64,000 nucleotides of DNA from an uncultured Clostridium sp. (lineage in GTDB: Bacteria; Bacillota; Clostridia; Clostridiales; Clostridiaceae): NCBI GenBank assembly GCA_900547475.1, contig URGW01000011.1, forward strand, positions 1 to 64,000, written 5' to 3'. The notes below the pieces were generated by a model that saw only the letters and a list, made by a program, of their open reading frames with translations, did not search any database and had not been told where the DNA came from. The position numbers were made by a program, and so were the translations under genes. Below are positions 37,516 through 46,267 of this stretch, one piece after another (positions within the stretch are counted from its first letter, which is position 1; each line of letters opens with the position of its first letter).

Positions 37516-37543
37516 ATTATATCAAATTATATAAAAAATTCAA
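37516..37543 (-). promoter_or_regulatory. SigA promoter of the 6S-like RNA
   Basis: TTGAAT, a 16-base spacer, then TATAAT on the minus strand; the predicted start lies seven bases downstream, at about 37509. Confidence 0.75.
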
Positions 37544-37570
37544 TGGTAATCTATTCCTTTTTAGAGCAAA

Positions 37571-37972
37571 TTATTTAGATATATAATCCTTTACTATCTC
37601 TTCTATTGATATATTGCTATCTTCTTCTGTAAATAAGGCCATAAATTGTACATAATCGCTAGTTTTCTCTGTCATTTGAATAGCCATCATTTCACCTTCA
37701 ATTTCTAAATCTTCTATTATATCTTCTATAATTTCCAATACTTCATCATTCGCAAAATCATATAGATAAGGGAAATAGTATTCATTATACCACTCCTTGC
37801 TATACTCTTCTAAACTGCTTTCTTCATTAGAATAGGCTTTTGCTGCATCTAATACATCTTTATCAAAATCAAAGTAAAAATTTATTAAAACAAACTCATC
37901 ATCTCTTTTTAAAACTTCTATATCTGATAAGTTATTTTCATTTAATATTTTTATAATTTGTGATTCTTGCAC
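37571..37972 (-). CDS. Acidic protein of unknown function
   Basis: A 133-residue strongly acidic protein, rich in Glu, Asp and Tyr, with no membrane segment. It starts at GTG with AAGGAG eight bases upstream. The segment DDEFVLINFYFDFDKDVLDAA near residue 24 and a C-terminal acidic helical part are the main features. No family recognised. It follows the DUF1292 gene by 17 bp and is presumably cotranscribed with it. Confidence 0.8.
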   Translation of the reverse strand: MQESQIIKILNENNLSDIEVLKRDDEFVLINFYFDFDKDVLDAAKAYSNEESSLEEYSKEWYNEYYFPYLYDFANDEVLEIIEDIIEDLEIEGEMMAIQMTEKTSDYVQFMALFTEEDSNISIEEIVKDYISK

Positions 37973-37989
37973 TTTTTTTCTCCTTATTA

Positions 37990-38262
37990 CTAATATAATA
38001 ACTTATTATATTCTTTCTTTACTGCTATAAACTCTTTATCATCTTCTACAAGATTTAATTCTTGCTTTCCATCTATTTCATCTATTCTAAATACGTAAAT
38101 ATCTTCATTATCCTTATCTTCTACAGGTGTTAATAATAGATATTCCTTATCTTCTAAATAAATTCTAGCAATAGCTTCAAACTGAACTTTATTTCCACTC
38201 TCATCTAAAAAAGTCATTATTTGAACTTCTTCATTTTGAACTTCTTTTATGTCTTCACTCAT
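37990..38262 (-). CDS. DUF1292 family protein
   Basis: A 90-residue small acidic protein of the DUF1292/YrzB type: IMTFLDESGNKVQFEAIARIYLEDKEYLLLTP then EDIYVFRIDE. Standard family members lie with ruvX and IreB genes; this one stands apart, so it may be a second copy. AAGGAG before ATG. Function unknown. Confidence 0.85.
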   Translation of the reverse strand: MSEDIKEVQNEEVQIMTFLDESGNKVQFEAIARIYLEDKEYLLLTPVEDKDNEDIYVFRIDEIDGKQELNLVEDDKEFIAVKKEYNKLLY

Positions 38263-38308
38263 TAAATATTCTCCTTCTCTTCTAATGTTATACTATTTTA
38301 AAATTTCA

Positions 38309-38824
38309 CTATAAAAGCTTATCACAAAATAGCTTTTCATTACAACATTTAGATACATATAATCTTAATTTTCTTTCAGCTGCATCTCTTCTAACATGCA
38401 TGCACACAATTTTTTTACAGTTACTACAGTATATCTTATATTTATATTTATATAAATCATATTTTAATTCACTATTATATATAAAAGTAGTATTACTGGA
38501 TATACCACTTTTAATACAACAAGCTTTAAAAAATTTATTATGTCCATTATTACTGTTAGTTATGGTGTTGCAATAATAATGTAAATACTCATGAATTATT
38601 ACCTCTTTAACTATCTTTTCGCTATACTTACCATTAACTAACTCTTCGGCAAATACAAATTTTAAAGGCTTTATCTTATTATTGCATTTCTCATAGAAGA
38701 AGGCTCCCATTCTTTTTTTTGCTCTTTTGGATATTTCTATTTTTATATTACATGGATAATTCCATTTTTCTGATATTTCGTTTATAATTATTTTTATATC
38801 TGCTACAGACCAAACTTTATACAT
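38309..38824 (-). CDS. SprT-like zinc metalloprotease domain protein
   Basis: A 171-residue protein with the SprT-like fold. The active-site HExxH appears as VIIHEYLHYYC near residue 78, with a further histidine in NGHNKFF. A C-terminal zinc ribbon is formed by YCSNCKKIVC and SKCCNEKLFC. SprT/Spartan proteins degrade DNA-protein cross-links in eukaryotes; bacterial members are uncharacterised. The glutamate and ligands are intact. AGGAG lies before ATG. Confidence 0.87.
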   Translation of the reverse strand: MYKVWSVADIKIIINEISEKWNYPCNIKIEISKRAKKRMGAFFYEKCNNKIKPLKFVFAEELVNGKYSEKIVKEVIIHEYLHYYCNTITNSNNGHNKFFKACCIKSGISSNTTFIYNSELKYDLYKYKYKIYCSNCKKIVCMHVRRDAAERKLRLYVSKCCNEKLFCDKLL

Positions 38825-38956
38825 AATTTACTCCTAAATTACAACTAATAAAATAGAATATTTCTTATTATAAATTGTTTTTCTTTATTTAACAAATTGA
38901 TTTTTAAGGTTATGTATAATAAAATTTTTTACTAAAATAAATAATTAGGTGATTTT

Positions 38957-39583
38957 ATGATTGATAATATAAATAATATTTTTTCAAACTATATTCCTTA
39001 TATTAATGGATGGAAAAAATTTAAAAGAGCTTCTGTTACTATTCCACTTGTAAATTATAATAACTCTTTGCATATTTTATTTGAAGTTAGAGCTAAAACT
39101 TTACGTAATCAACCAAATGAAGTTTGCTTTCCTGGTGGTAAAATAGAAAGTGATGAAACTCCTCTTACTACAGCCATAAGGGAAACTTGTGAAGAAATAG
39201 GAATATGTAAAGATAAAATTAAAGTCATATCTCCATTAGATCTTTTTGTTTCTCCTTATAACACCATTATCCATCCTTATTTAGTTTTCATAGAAGATAT
39301 TAACAATATGAAAATTAATATGGATGAAGTTGATAAAGTGTTTTTTGTTCCATTAGACTTTTTGCTAAATACTAATGTAGATACTTTTATTAATAAGGTT
39401 AATATTACTCCTAATGATAATTTTCCTTATGAATTAATTCCTAAAAAACATAATTATAAATTCTCTACTGGATCTTATGAAATTCCATTTTATATCTATA
39501 ATGATTATGTTATTTGGGGAATTACAGCTAAAATTCTTCTCAACTTTTTATCTTACTTAAAAGAAAAAAACTACCACGATTAA
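38957..39583 (+). CDS. Nudix hydrolase, CoA pyrophosphatase type
   Basis: A 208-residue Nudix enzyme. The box is complete: GGKIESDETPLTTAIRE followed by TCEEIGI. The preceding LRNQPNEVCFPGG corresponds to the CoA-specific motif (LRxHxGQxxFPGG) of NudL-type enzymes, which cleave CoA to phosphopantetheine and ADP; three positions deviate, so substrate choice is less certain. AGGTGA before ATG. Its stop codon lies inside its own terminator hairpin. Confidence 0.88.
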   Translation: MIDNINNIFSNYIPYINGWKKFKRASVTIPLVNYNNSLHILFEVRAKTLRNQPNEVCFPGGKIESDETPLTTAIRETCEEIGICKDKIKVISPLDLFVSPYNTIIHPYLVFIEDINNMKINMDEVDKVFFVPLDFLLNTNVDTFINKVNITPNDNFPYELIPKKHNYKFSTGSYEIPFYIYNDYVIWGITAKILLNFLSYLKEKNYHD

Positions 39584-39605
39584 TTTGTGATAGTTTCTTT
39601 CTTTT
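39566..39605 (+). terminator. Terminator overlapping the Nudix stop codon
   Basis: AAACTACCAC pairs with GTGATAGTTT (one mismatch) and is followed by CTTTCTTTT. The hairpin loop contains the stop codon. Confidence 0.75.
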
Positions 39606-39623
39606 ATAAATAATCAAGTAATT

Positions 39624-41906
39624 TCAATTATTTATATTCTTAGAAAGCTCCTCTTCTGCAATTATATACTCACTATGAAGTGCTCTAGTTAATGCTACAT
39701 AAAGTAATCTTTGATTTAATATATTATCTGGATAGTTTCTTTCTGTTGGATTATATATTATAGTTCCATCAAACTCTAATCCTTTTGTTAAATAAGCTGG
39801 TATAATTATTATATCTGTATTTGGACTTTCCTTCTCATTTCCCTTAATCAAAGAAAATTCTAAGTTAGTATGTTTTTTTAATTCCTTTTCTAAAACCTTA
39901 CCCTCACTATAAGTTTTAGTTATTATTGCAATACTATGTTTCCCCTTAGAATTAAGCCTCTTTACAATTTCTTCAATCATTCTTACAGACTCTCTTCTTG
40001 AAACTGATTTAATTACTTCTGGCTTTTCTCCGTGTCTTAATACTGGCTTTGCACTTTTTAAACCTAAACCTTGAGCATTTAATGCTGAATTTGCAAATTC
40101 AATTATTTCAACAGTTGAACGATAACTTTGACTTAATGTTATGAATGTTGCCTTACCCTCAAATACACCATCAGTAATATCTTCCCAAGTTCTAATTCCC
40201 TTGTAATGATAAATGCCTTGTGCTAAGTCTCCAACTAATGTTAAAGAATTTCCCATAGATAAGCTATTAACTAAATAAATTTGGAAGGGGCTGTAATCTT
40301 GTGCTTCATCTACTACTATATGTTTATATTTTGATTTTTCATCAATTCCTTCTAATAACATGTATATATATAAAAGTACTGATAAATCATCCTCATCTAT
40401 TATACCTTTCTCATAATTTGATATTGCTTCTACCTTCATATATTTAGCTAATTCCTCAGGGATTCTATTTCCAGTTGCAATTTCAAAAACTTGATCATCC
40501 TTAAATAAATTAATATAAATATCACTACAAGTTACTCCTCTCCAGTTTTTGAAATATTCATTCATTACTTTTTTTGCATCATGTTTAATATATTCTTTAA
40601 GATTATCCCTTTCATTGTATATATCTATTAACTTATGTCTTCTTAAGTCACCATCATTTAGCTCCCTTTTTACTTCTCTAATTTTTATATCCCATTCTCT
40701 ATCAATTTGAATAATAAGACTTTCTATTCTTTCCTTTAATTTTAATGATAAATATCTCTTAATCTCATCTTTCCTTTTATTTATAGGATAACTTTGTAAA
40801 TCCTTTAAATACAATCTCATTATTTCTCTCTTTGAAAATAAAATATAATCTGATATTAAAATATCATCTATTTCTAAAGAACTACTTTCCAATAAAGCTA
40901 TATATCTATCTATTATGCCCTTAAATATTAAATTCCCTTTGAATCTTGAGGAATTTACAATAAATTGTTTTTCTTTTTGATCCTCTATTTCTATAAGTTC
41001 CTTAAGTTTATCATCCTTAGTCTTTATTTTTCCTTTTAACTTAAGAATTTTCATCACAAGCTCTTGAAATGTTGTTTGTTTTACATCATTTGATCCTAAA
41101 GTAGGTAAAATATCGGAAATGTAATCTAGAAATAACTTATTTGGTGCTAATACTAATATATCTTTTCCTTCCATAGATTCTCTATATCTATACAAAAGAT
41201 ATGCTAGCCTATGTAATGCAATTGTAGTTTTTCCTGAACCTGCAGATCCTTGAACTATTATAGGAAGATTTTTAGGCCATCTTATAATATCATTTTGCTC
41301 TCTTTGTATAGTTGCAACTACTTCCTTAAGCTTTTTACCCCTACTTTCTTCTAGATTCATTTTTAAAAACTCATCAACAAGCTCTGATCCTTCTTCTCCA
41401 TTAATAATAATTTCATTTGTACTTTCATCAAAAACTTTATCTAAATTATCATCATTAAACAAAAACTTTCTTTTTAAATTTAACTCACCTTCAACTATTC
41501 CCATAGGAGCCTTATAATAAGCTTCTCCTCCTGTTCCACTGTAATAAAGGTCTGCTACTGGTGCCCTCCAATCTACAACAATTTCTTCACCATCTACTGT
41601 AGATGTTATCCCTTTTTTACCTATATAAATATTTTCTTCAACACCAAACTTCTCATTAAAATCAACTCTTCCAAAATAAGGATTTTTTAATGCTTCCTCA
41701 TAATTTTCTATCTCTTTTTTTAGTAAATTATATATTTTTTCTGTATTTTCTTTTTCTTGATCATAACTTCCCTTTGCTTCCTTAGTTAATATTCTTAACT
41801 TTTTAGATATTTCTGCTTGATATTTTCTTTTTTCTTCAACTTCATTTAATATATCCTTACGCTTTTGCTCAAGAATCTCTTTTTCTAAAGCTAAATTTCC
41901 ACTCAT
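39624..41906 (-). CDS. helD: HelD-type RNA polymerase-recycling helicase
   Basis: A 760-residue superfamily 1 ATPase of the HelD family, which releases stalled RNA polymerase in Firmicutes. It has an N-terminal coiled-coil arm (residues about 3-75, including KRKYQAEISKKLRILTKEAK), then DWRAPVADLYY. The P-loop is GSAGSGKTT (220-228), Walker B/DExx is VVDEAQDYS, the motif III region is LVGDLAQGIYHYKG, and the C-terminal LLYVALTRA is intact. The ribosome site is weak, though the coiled coil begins right at this ATG. Confidence 0.93.
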   Translation of the reverse strand: MSGNLALEKEILEQKRKDILNEVEEKRKYQAEISKKLRILTKEAKGSYDQEKENTEKIYNLLKKEIENYEEALKNPYFGRVDFNEKFGVEENIYIGKKGITSTVDGEEIVVDWRAPVADLYYSGTGGEAYYKAPMGIVEGELNLKRKFLFNDDNLDKVFDESTNEIIINGEEGSELVDEFLKMNLEESRGKKLKEVVATIQREQNDIIRWPKNLPIIVQGSAGSGKTTIALHRLAYLLYRYRESMEGKDILVLAPNKLFLDYISDILPTLGSNDVKQTTFQELVMKILKLKGKIKTKDDKLKELIEIEDQKEKQFIVNSSRFKGNLIFKGIIDRYIALLESSSLEIDDILISDYILFSKREIMRLYLKDLQSYPINKRKDEIKRYLSLKLKERIESLIIQIDREWDIKIREVKRELNDGDLRRHKLIDIYNERDNLKEYIKHDAKKVMNEYFKNWRGVTCSDIYINLFKDDQVFEIATGNRIPEELAKYMKVEAISNYEKGIIDEDDLSVLLYIYMLLEGIDEKSKYKHIVVDEAQDYSPFQIYLVNSLSMGNSLTLVGDLAQGIYHYKGIRTWEDITDGVFEGKATFITLSQSYRSTVEIIEFANSALNAQGLGLKSAKPVLRHGEKPEVIKSVSRRESVRMIEEIVKRLNSKGKHSIAIITKTYSEGKVLEKELKKHTNLEFSLIKGNEKESPNTDIIIIPAYLTKGLEFDGTIIYNPTERNYPDNILNQRLLYVALTRALHSEYIIAEEELSKNINN

Positions 41907-42101
41907 TACTTTTCATCACGACCAATCTATTTTTTATATTTTTTTATATAACATTTAATAATAATCTACTGTAGGAAATTTGTACAGTTATAATTATTTA
42001 TAGTATTACCTTAATTAAACATTTTTATTTTGAATTCCCAAGTTTTATTATATATTTTTACTCAAAATATCACAAATATTAAATTTTATCCAATAAAATT
42101 A

Positions 42102-42147
42102 GGACACTTAACCAATATTTATTCTTTTTAATATTGGTTAAGTGTCC
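42102..42147 (-). terminator. Terminator of the ACT-UPF0210 operon
   Basis: Perfect 18-bp stem (GGACACTTAACCAATATT) with a 10-base loop, 22 bp past the UPF0210 stop; TAATTTTATT follows on minus. Confidence 0.8.
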
Positions 42148-42168
42148 CTATATACCATGTTATTTTAT

Positions 42169-43524
42169 CTAATTTTTAAATGAATGAATTGGTGCTGGTA
42201 TTCTACCGCCACGTTGAATAAAGTCAAATGATGAATATTTATTTATAGGCATTACAGGTGCAGTACCTAATAAACCTCCAAACTCAACTAAATCTCCTAC
42301 TTTGCATCCTGGTGCTGGAATAATTCTAACTGCTGTAGTCTTATTATTAATAACTCCAATTGCACTTTCATCAGCAATCATAGCTGATAAAGTTTCTGCT
42401 GGTGTATCACCTGGCACTGCTATCATATCTAAACCAACTGAACAAATAGCTGTCATAGCTTCAAGCTTTTCTAAATTTAATGAACCATTTAATACAGCAT
42501 CTATCATACCAGCATCTTCTGAAACAGGAATAAAAGCTCCACTTAATCCTCCTACATGACTACAAGCCATCACTCCCCCTTTTTTTACTGCATCATTTAA
42601 AAGTGCTAAAGCTGCAGTTGTTCCATGAGTTCCAACAACCTCAAGTCCCATAGCTTCTAAGATATGTGCTACTGAATCTCCCACTGCCGGAGTAGGTGCT
42701 AATGATAAATCTACAATTCCAAAAGGTGTATCCAGCCTTTTTGCTGCTTCATGTGCAACTAATTGCCCTATTCTAGTAATTTTAAAAGCAGTTTTCTTAA
42801 TCATTTCAGCAACTACATCAAAACTCTCTCCTTTAACCTTTTCTATAGCTCTTTGTACTACCCCAGGTCCACTAACCCCAACATTTATAACCCTATCAGC
42901 TTCTCCAACTCCATGAAAAGCCCCTGCCATAAATGGATTATCTTCAACAGCATTAGCAAATACAACAAGTTTTGCACATCCAAATCCCTTTTTATCTGCT
43001 GTTAATTCAGCAGTTTTTTTAATAACTTGTCCCATTTCTTTTACTGCATCCATATTAATTCCACATCTAGTGGATCCAACATTTACAGAAGAACAAACCT
43101 TGCTAGTTTTAGCTAAAGCCTCTGGTATTGAATTAATAAGAATTTTATCTCCCTTTGTATAGCCCTTATGTACTAAAGCTGAAAAACCACCTATAAAATC
43201 TATTCCTAACTCATGAGCTGCTTTATCTAATGTTTCTGCAAATTTTACATAATTAGTTTCATTGGTTGCCCCTGCAATTATTGAAATAGGTGTAACAGAA
43301 ACTCTTTTATTTACTATTGGTACACCAAATTCATTGGATATTTCATTTCCAACCTTAACTAAATCTTTAGCATAAGTTGTTATTTTATTATATATCTTCT
43401 CTCTTGCCTTATCTCCATCACTATCTATACAATCTAAAAGAGAAATTCCCATAGTTATAGTTCTAATATCTAATTTTTCTTCTTCTATCATTTTTATTGT
43501 TTCTAATATGTTATTTGCATTCAT
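42169..43524 (-). CDS. UPF0210 / DUF711 family protein
   Basis: A 451-residue cytosolic protein matching the UPF0210 (PFL-like) family over its full length. Blocks include IRTITMGISLLDC at the start, SSVNVGSTRCGINMDAV, GVSGPGVVQRAIE, DLSLAPTPAVGDSVAHILE and CSVGLDMIAVPGDTP. A structure-linked glycyl-radical-like barrel has been proposed, but no enzyme activity is established. It follows the ACT-domain gene by 28 bp; the pair is conserved and the ACT protein may sense an amino acid that controls it. GGAGG before ATG. Confidence 0.93.
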   Translation of the reverse strand: MNANNILETIKMIEEEKLDIRTITMGISLLDCIDSDGDKAREKIYNKITTYAKDLVKVGNEISNEFGVPIVNKRVSVTPISIIAGATNETNYVKFAETLDKAAHELGIDFIGGFSALVHKGYTKGDKILINSIPEALAKTSKVCSSVNVGSTRCGINMDAVKEMGQVIKKTAELTADKKGFGCAKLVVFANAVEDNPFMAGAFHGVGEADRVINVGVSGPGVVQRAIEKVKGESFDVVAEMIKKTAFKITRIGQLVAHEAAKRLDTPFGIVDLSLAPTPAVGDSVAHILEAMGLEVVGTHGTTAALALLNDAVKKGGVMACSHVGGLSGAFIPVSEDAGMIDAVLNGSLNLEKLEAMTAICSVGLDMIAVPGDTPAETLSAMIADESAIGVINNKTTAVRIIPAPGCKVGDLVEFGGLLGTAPVMPINKYSSFDFIQRGGRIPAPIHSFKN

Positions 43525-43552
43525 AATTTTCCTCCATTAAAGATTTAATATT

Positions 43553-43822
43553 CTATACAGTATGCATAGAATTAAATATTTCTTCTCTTTGAATCTTAAC
43601 TTCAACACCCAACTCTCTTCCCTTTATTTCTAAAGTCTTTTTAATTTCTTCAAAATTATTATTGCTTATTTTTAAATCTAACATCATTATCATTGTAAAA
43701 AATTCACCCATTATAGTTTGATTAACATCCAAGATATTAATATTTAGCTTTTGAAGCTCACTACTTACTCCTGCTATAATTCCTACTTTATCTTTACCTA
43801 TTACTGTTAGAATTGCTTTCAT
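43553..43822 (-). CDS. ACT-domain protein, UPF0237 family
   Basis: An 89-residue single ACT domain: MKAILTVIGKDKVGIIAGVSSEL then NINILDVNQTIMGEFFTMIM. ACT domains bind amino acids or other small ligands and regulate partners. The start at 43822 has GGGGGA eight bases upstream; the open frame continues upstream without a ribosome site. First gene of the pair with UPF0210. Confidence 0.92.
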   Translation of the reverse strand: MKAILTVIGKDKVGIIAGVSSELQKLNINILDVNQTIMGEFFTMIMMLDLKISNNNFEEIKKTLEIKGRELGVEVKIQREEIFNSMHTV

Positions 43823-44023
43823 TTTTGATTCCCCCTTATTTTCTAAAAAACTCTGTTTATAAATTATATTAATTCTACACTTTACATCCACATATGTCAA
43901 TTTAATCCTTTTGTATGCGTAATAGTTTTTTATTTTATGGAAAATATAATAATAAGTCTTGTTTTTATAACAGTTAAATAGACACACTATAATATAAATT
44001 TTATTTAAAGGATGGTAACTTTT

Positions 44024-44167
44024 ATGAGTAATAAAATTAATACAAATAATCCGATAAATTTGGCTCGAATTGGTAACTTTACAAAAAATGCTGTTAAAAC
44101 TTTTGAAAACGGTATTTTAAATGAACATAATTATTTAGAAAAAATAAATAAAAATCAAAAAAAATAA
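44024..44167 (+). CDS. Small protein beside the agr locus, unknown function
   Basis: A 47-residue basic protein (starts MSNKINTNNPINLARIGNF, ends KINKNQKK) with AAAGGATGG eight bases before ATG, a -10 box TATAAT at 43988-43993 and its own terminator. No signal peptide or membrane segment. It converges on the orphan kinase gene and shares its terminator. Not recognised. It lacks the amphipathic N-terminus and acidic tail of AgrD peptides, so it is probably not a second signal precursor. Confidence 0.68.
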   Translation: MSNKINTNNPINLARIGNFTKNAVKTFENGILNEHNYLEKINKNQKK

Positions 44168-44183
44168 AAACAATAACTAAAAT

Positions 44184-44209
44184 AAAAGTAGTATGAAAAT
44201 ACTACTTTT
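44184..44209. terminator. Bidirectional terminator between the 47-residue protein and kinase genes
   Basis: AAAAGTAGTAT-GAAA-side hairpin with perfect 11-bp arms; T runs occur on both sides. It overlaps the kinase stop by one base. Confidence 0.8.
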
Positions 44210-45450
44210 TATATCTCTATACTTATATTAAACATATCCTCTTTTACTGACATGTTAATTTTACCTTTATATTTATTAACTATTTTATTTATATTGTAAA
44301 TCCCATAACCTCTCCCAGTTCCTTTTGTTGAAAACCTAATCTTAGATATACTAGGAATCATATCTTCAGTAAAATTACTAAAACTATTACTAACCTCTAT
44401 TATATACTTCCCATTTTTATATGTTGTAAAAATATCTATATATTTCTTTTCACTATTACTTGCTGATTCAATAGCATTATTAAATAAATTACTTAATACT
44501 ACAGTAAGTTCACTATCATCTAGTGCTATTCCTTCTAATTGACTATCTATTTTATACTTACATATTATCTCATTTTTTTCTGCTTGATTTATTTTACTTA
44601 ATAAGACTCCTTTTAGAATAGTATTTTCTATGTAAGATAAATTATTTAATAAATTTTTATTTTCAAAAACATTTCCTATGTATTTTTTTGCTCTATCTTT
44701 TAGCTCGTCCTCTTTACAAACTTGTATCATACAATACAATATGTTTAAATGATTTTTATACTCATGCTCACTTGCCTTCATTTCATCAAGAAGCTCTTGT
44801 ATTAATGGATTAATACTTTGCTTTAACTCTGATTTTTTATTTTCTTTATCATTTTTATAAATACTTATAAAATAAAATGTATTTATAATTATCATACTTA
44901 AGAATAATGCTCCAATTTCCACTACTTCTAAATCTTTTATAAATTCATTTTGTAACAATACTTTAAAAAGTAAAAATATAATAATTAAATTAATAGAAAT
45001 TAGCACAACTGAATTATATCTTTCTATAAAATTTTCTAAATTAATTTTTCTTGATTTCATAACTTTATAAGTAGAATATATAATTGAACTCATTGATAAT
45101 AAAAGAATTATAAAATATGCCCAATATGGTAAATCATTATGTCCAAATATCAAAATTGATATAAGCATTGCTACAAGTTCAATGAAAATTATTGTCATAC
45201 ATGAAATAATTAATCCAACAATATTAACAATAATGTTCTTGTTGTAAAGCTTTCCCACTATAATATTAGCTAATAAAAAAATCAAAACAAATGTAAGTAC
45301 TGGATATTTATTAAAAATCATAAGTATAATTGATGCTATCCCGCCCCCTAATATAGAATAAATAGTATATATTTTTATATTACTATTTTCTTCATCAAAA
45401 ATTATATGATACATAATTAACATACTTGTAAATTCAATAAATGTAAGTAT
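44209..45450 (-). CDS. AgrC-like sensor histidine kinase (first of two)
   Basis: HPK10-type receptor kinase with about six to seven membrane helices in the first 200 residues, the phosphorylated histidine in SEHEYKNHLN (His220 counted from the ATG at 45423), N box SELTVVLSNLFNNAIE and G box STKGTGRGYGIYNI. The ATG at 45423 has no ribosome site. GGAGGTGAG lies eight bases before an in-frame ATA at 45450, and the extra residues LTFIEFTS align with the second kinase (SLIEIISL), so ATA is proposed as the start. It has no response regulator of its own; divergent from agrBD. Confidence 0.85.
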   Translation of the reverse strand: MLTFIEFTSMLIMYHIIFDEENSNIKIYTIYSILGGGIASIILMIFNKYPVLTFVLIFLLANIIVGKLYNKNIIVNIVGLIISCMTIIFIELVAMLISILIFGHNDLPYWAYFIILLLSMSSIIYSTYKVMKSRKINLENFIERYNSVVLISINLIIIFLLFKVLLQNEFIKDLEVVEIGALFLSMIIINTFYFISIYKNDKENKKSELKQSINPLIQELLDEMKASEHEYKNHLNILYCMIQVCKEDELKDRAKKYIGNVFENKNLLNNLSYIENTILKGVLLSKINQAEKNEIICKYKIDSQLEGIALDDSELTVVLSNLFNNAIESASNSEKKYIDIFTTYKNGKYIIEVSNSFSNFTEDMIPSISKIRFSTKGTGRGYGIYNINKIVNKYKGKINMSVKEDMFNISIEI

Positions 45451-45483
45451 TTATCTCACCTCCATCATTTCCCTTTATATTTT

Positions 45484-45544
45484 ATCACCTTAATAATTGA
45501 TTAAAAAGTAAAAATAATGCTTTTTAATCAATTATTAAGGTGAT
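45484..45544. repeat. Perfect 25-bp palindrome between the kinase gene and agrB
   Basis: ATCACCTTAATAATTGATTA continues to a perfect 25-bp arm with an 11-base loop. It lies in the 5' leader of the leftward kinase gene and about 110 bp before the agrB -10 box. No gene runs into it from either side that needs termination. TTTTATTC follows on plus. It could be a leader structure, a regulator site or a mobile palindrome. Confidence 0.7.
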
Positions 45545-45652
45545 TTTATTCATATAAAGAAAAATTTCTTGTTTTTTATTTATTTTTCACTTCTTTTTAT
45601 AATTAATTTAATGAAATTTATGCATTTAATAGAATTTAAGTGTAATTTATAT

Positions 45653-45658
45653 TATAAT
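45653..45658 (+). promoter_or_regulatory. -10 box of agrBD
   Basis: TATAAT, 30 bases before the agrB start. No good -35 is present at 16-18 bases, as expected for a promoter needing an activator such as the LytTR regulator encoded nearby. No clear LytTR repeat pair could be read. Confidence 0.45.
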
Positions 45659-45688
45659 TGTCTATGTAGTAATTAAGGAGGTATATTT

Positions 45689-46267
45689 TTGAATCCATTT
45701 ATAAAAAAACAACTGGACTTTATAGTAAATACTACAGGAAAAACTGATATATACGAAATAGACAATATTAGATACGGATTAGAAGTGCTATATGGAGAGT
45801 TTTTTAAATTATTAATAATGTTCATCATTTCATTATTATTGAATAAATTTTCAGTATTTATTCTATTAATAATTTTACTAATTTTAATTAGACCTCTAAT
45901 AGGTGGAAGTCATGCTAAAACTTATATAGGTTGTATGATTCAAAGCAATATATTATTTATATCAATATATTACTTAGCATATATCCTTCCTAAAGTTAAC
46001 ACTTTTATCCATATTATAATTATAACATTATCCATCATAATTGTTAGAGTTTTTAATCCAGTTAATCCAAAGAGAAAAACTGTTAATACCCATTATAAAA
46101 ATTTCAAATTTAAGAATATTGTTACAATCGTTCTTATCAGTTGGTTTGTTATTTCAACACTATTCTTATCTAACTACTATATTAAATGTGGTTTATTACT
46201 TATTTTATATATAATTATAGATTTTTTTAAGGAGGCTTATAAAAATGAAAAAAAAATTACTATTTAA
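45689..46267 (+). CDS. agrB: AgrB-type accessory gene regulator / peptide-processing protease
   Basis: A 192-residue membrane cysteine protease that cuts AgrD and closes the signal ring. The catalytic pair is His75 and Cys82 in IGGSHAKTYIGC, and multiple hydrophobic helices surround it. RPLIGGSHAKT and RVFNPVNPKRKT are family hallmarks. TTG start with AAGGAGG eight bases upstream. Its 3' end overlaps agrD by 23 bases in another frame, so the two are cotranslated. Confidence 0.93.
   Translation: MNPFIKKQLDFIVNTTGKTDIYEIDNIRYGLEVLYGEFFKLLIMFIISLLLNKFSVFILLIILLILIRPLIGGSHAKTYIGCMIQSNILFISIYYLAYILPKVNTFIHIIIITLSIIIVRVFNPVNPKRKTVNTHYKNFKFKNIVTIVLISWFVISTLFLSNYYIKCGLLLILYIIIDFFKEAYKNEKKITI

Noticed and set aside
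44024..44167. Second AgrD-like signal precursor
   Set aside because: No hydrophobic/amphipathic start, no Cys or Ser ring motif and no acidic proline tail; the LARI word shared with AgrD is too short to mean anything.
45545..45652. LytTR-binding direct repeats upstream of agrB
   Set aside because: Loose AATTTA-type repeats are present, but none matches the known 9-bp LytTR consensus pair.
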